NCBI GenBank assembly: GCA_003564655.1
Contig: PXES01000042.1
Span: 1 to 5,557 of the forward strand
DNA length: 5,557 nucleotides
Direction: 5' to 3'
Source: Paracoccaceae bacterium
GTDB taxonomy: Bacteria; Pseudomonadota; Alphaproteobacteria; Rhodobacterales; Rhodobacteraceae
The notes under the pieces were generated by a model. That model searched no databases. It saw nothing but the letters and a program-made list of their open reading frames with translations, and was not told the DNA's origin. Made by a program: the position numbers and the translations under genes. Of this stretch, positions 3,755-5,557 are shown one piece after another. Position 1 is the first letter of the stretch, and every line of letters starts with the position of its first letter.

Positions 3755-5557
3755 CTAGGAGGCCAGACGCAACACCACATCGCGCCCGCGCCGCCGGTAG
3801 CGCAATTCGGTCTCGCCGATCGCGGTGACCTGCCCGCCATCGAGCGATTCGCCAACCCGCACCGTGACGATGCTGCCATTGGACAGCCGCACCAGTGCGC
3901 GGCGATTATTCGACGTCCCCATGACGCCGATCAGATTGACCTGCCGCAGATTGATCGCGCGGGCCTGCGTCGCCTCGCGCGCGACCGAGGCCGAGGTCGG
4001 GATCGTCGGCGCGGCAGAGGACGCACTGGCGGTCTGGGTGGGCGCGGTCTGGGGCGCCGGGGCGGCGGCCTGCTGCGGCTGCGTGCGCGCTTGCGCCGCC
4101 TGCATGGCGCGCTGAACGATGGCCGAGAACTGGCTCGGACGCTGCCCCGGGCGCAACGAGGCACCGACCGCCAGATCCGTGGCGTCGAATTCCTCGGGCG
4201 GGGGGGCGAGCGCGGCCTCGATGACGGCGGCGGGGCGTGCTGCGGGGCGCAAGGCGGTCAGCGCAACGCCGCCCGGAGGCGGCGTTGTCAGACTGGCCTG
4301 ATCCGGGTCGAGAGGGGCGCCTTCCTCGTCCTCGGGGCTGCTGGCGGGCTGCGGGGTGGCATCGGTATCGGCATCGAGCGGCGGCTCGGACGTCGCCTCG
4401 GGGGCGATCCCTTCGGGTCGGGGCGGCGGGACAGCGGCGGGCTGCCCGGCGCTGACCTCGATCGCGACGTCGCCTTCGCCCGCGGCCTCGATGGTCGCAG
4501 CGCGCGCGGCCTCGGCTTCGGCGGCGCGCGCTTCGGCTTCGGCCTCGGCGGCGGCTGCCGCAGCAGCGGCGGCTGCCTCGGCCGCGGCTTCGGCGGCCTC
4601 GGCCTCGGCCGTGCGCTCGGGCGTCAGGCCAGTGGGCAGCGCGGGCGGGGTGACCGGCGGGGTGCCGGTGCTGACCGCGATATCGAGTGCGTCCTCGCCC
4701 GCGGGCAGCGCGGTCTCGGTCTCGGCCCCGGTTTCTGCGGGGGCCTCGGCTGCCTCGGCAGGCGCCGCCTCAGCGGCGGCTGCGGCTTCAGCAGCGGCTT
4801 CAGCAGCGGCTTCGGCCTCGGCTTGCGCCGCTGCGCGTTCCGCGCGCGTTGGCGGCAGTGGCTCGGTGCCGAAGGGGGCGGGGTTTGCCGGGCTGGCGGG
4901 CAGGGGGCTTGCCTCTTGCGGCGCCATCAGCGCGATCGAGCGCAACCCGGCCACGCGCCCGGCGGGGAGGTCGGGCTGGCTGATCGTGGCATCGGCCTCG
5001 GCTGCGGGCTGCGCGGTCTGGGCCGAGGCCGAGGGTTCGGGCGCATCGACCGGGGGTTGCTGCGCGGCGTCGGCCATGCCCAGCGCGGCCTCGATCTCGG
5101 CGCTGCTCTCCGTATCGGGCAGTGCTTCGTCGGGCAGTGCTTCGGGCGGTGCGGCGGCCTCTTCGGGGGCAGCACTGTCGTCGGGCGCGGTTATTTCGGG
5201 CGAAACAGCGGCCAGATCGGGGATGGCGGGTGCATCCGTGCGGGTGAAGAACACCGCCCAGACCGCGACGGCGGCCAGCAGCAGGCCCACACCCGACAGG
5301 ATCAGCAACCCGCGCCGGGGGCCCGGGGCGCGATAGGCAGCGTTGTTGCGCGCCCCGAAGATGGTCAGCCGCTCGGCCTCGTCCTGCGCGCCGCTGCCCT
5401 TTGGGGCGCTGGCGCGCGTGGCCCCGGCCTGCCCGGCGCTGCCGCGCGCGCGCAGCGTCTCGAGCGGGTCCTTGCGGTCGGGGGGACGGGCGGGGGGCGT
5501 CTCGGGGCGGGCGGCTGCCGGGCTTGGCCCGGCCGGGGTGGCGGCATCAGACGCGGC
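3755..5557 (-). CDS. Single-pass membrane protein with Ala/Glu/Pro-rich linker and PilP/GspC-like C-terminal domain (5' partial)
   Basis: The frame is open to the window edge without a stop, giving 600 codons here; the start lies beyond base 5557. A TTG at 5308 is not a plausible start because it falls at the membrane segment and would drop the cytosolic part. Numbering from the window edge: 1-80 is a Pro/Ala/Arg-rich region ending in ERLTIFGARNNAAYRAPGPRR; 83-103 is one membrane helix followed by an acidic Pro-rich stretch; about 104-460 is low-complexity Ala/Glu/Pro sequence with several AEAA-type runs, likely helical or disordered and periplasmic; SLRPGQRPSQF lies near 466-480; the last ~65 residues (INLRQVNLIGVMGTSNNRRALVRLSNG onward) form a beta-rich domain resembling the homology region of PilP/GspC, with G-x-x-L-x-G-G-x-V. 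From memory, this architecture is a conserved uncharacterised Rhodobacteraceae family sometimes mislabelled 'translation initiation factor 2'. It precedes yciB, suggesting an envelope role. A pilus or secretion link is inference only. Confidence 0.75.
   Translation of the reverse strand, partial: AASDAATPAGPSPAAARPETPPARPPDRKDPLETLRARGSAGQAGATRASAPKGSGAQDEAERLTIFGARNNAAYRAPGPRRGLLILSGVGLLLAAVAVWAVFFTRTDAPAIPDLAAVSPEITAPDDSAAPEEAAAPPEALPDEALPDTESSAEIEAALGMADAAQQPPVDAPEPSASAQTAQPAAEADATISQPDLPAGRVAGLRSIALMAPQEASPLPASPANPAPFGTEPLPPTRAERAAAQAEAEAAAEAAAEAAAAAEAAPAEAAEAPAETGAETETALPAGEDALDIAVSTGTPPVTPPALPTGLTPERTAEAEAAEAAAEAAAAAAAAAAEAEAEARAAEAEAARAATIEAAGEGDVAIEVSAGQPAAVPPPRPEGIAPEATSEPPLDADTDATPQPASSPEDEEGAPLDPDQASLTTPPPGGVALTALRPAARPAAVIEAALAPPPEEFDATDLAVGASLRPGQRPSQFSAIVQRAMQAAQARTQPQQAAAPAPQTAPTQTASASSAAPTIPTSASVAREATQARAINLRQVNLIGVMGTSNNRRALVRLSNGSIVTVRVGESLDGGQVTAIGETELRYRRRGRDVVLRLAS
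4782..4817. repeat. Three tandem 12-bp units inside the Ala/Glu-rich linker
   Basis: GCGGCTTCAGCA occurs at 4782-4793 and 4794-4805 identically, followed by a degenerate unit at 4806-4817. Each unit adds four residues of AEAA type to the large membrane protein and preserves its frame. Similar GCC/TCG-rich runs at about 4500-4610 are more degenerate. Such repeats may vary in number between strains. Confidence 0.6.

Noticed and set aside
5306..5308. TTG as the start of the large membrane protein
   Set aside because: The frame stays open another 83 codons to the edge with coherent codon use and a conserved-looking LTIFGAR segment before the membrane helix, so the true start is outside the window.
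4356..5336. Long plus-strand open frame (326 codons) of almost pure Ala/Ser/Gly
   Set aside because: It is the antisense of the Ala/Glu-rich linker gene; GC-rich repetitive codons keep the opposite strand open. There is no ribosome site and the composition is not protein-like.

Overview
The window is GC-rich throughout (roughly two thirds G+C, strong G/C preference at third codon positions). Its proteins read as those of an alphaproteobacterium of the Rhodobacteraceae/Rhodobacterales type: a short RNase D with the N-terminus usual for that group, a nu-class glutathione transferase, a ~200-residue YciB, and a long Ala/Pro/Glu-rich membrane protein whose C-terminal domain I recall only from that family. 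The genus cannot be fixed from the sequence. No tRNA, rRNA, CRISPR array, insertion sequence or phage gene is visible. This looks like ordinary chromosomal backbone, and the unusual material lies in the intergenic DNA.

Layout: (1) bases 1-107, minus: 5' end of an RNase D gene, cut by the window edge. (2) 245-895, plus: hemolysin III/PAQR-type seven-helix membrane protein, divergent from rnd and lacking two of the three expected zinc ligands. (3) 884-1657, minus: cytosolic glycerophosphodiester phosphodiesterase, overlapping the hemolysin III gene tail to tail by 12 bp. (4) 1670-1935: divergent intergenic region with an AT-rich 17-bp palindrome resembling a LacI-family operator and a second palindrome near the next gene. 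(5) 1936-2133, plus: 65-codon basic protein of unknown function with a very strong Shine-Dalgarno; a perfect 10-bp hairpin carries its stop codon in the loop. (6) 2211-2912, plus: nu-class (YfcG/YghU-like) glutathione transferase with its own recognisable promoter. (7) 2913-3106: a structured convergent intergenic region holding a perfect 17-bp hairpin, a 35-bp imperfect inverted repeat that competes with it, and two ideal G-quadruplex motifs, one per strand. (8) 3107-3706, minus: YciB (septation protein A). (9) 3755 to the window end, minus: the membrane protein with the Ala/Glu/Pro-rich linker and PilP/GspC-like C-terminal domain. It has no stop before the edge, so its true start lies outside; it sits 48 bp upstream of yciB and probably shares a transcript with it.

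No single pathway joins these genes. The only likely operon is the membrane protein plus yciB, both envelope proteins. No new defence or metabolic system is evident. The strongest candidate for something undescribed is the 2931-3093 element: two nested inverted repeats in which the loop of the strong hairpin is a C-rich tract complementary to a distal G4 tract, placed between two convergent genes.
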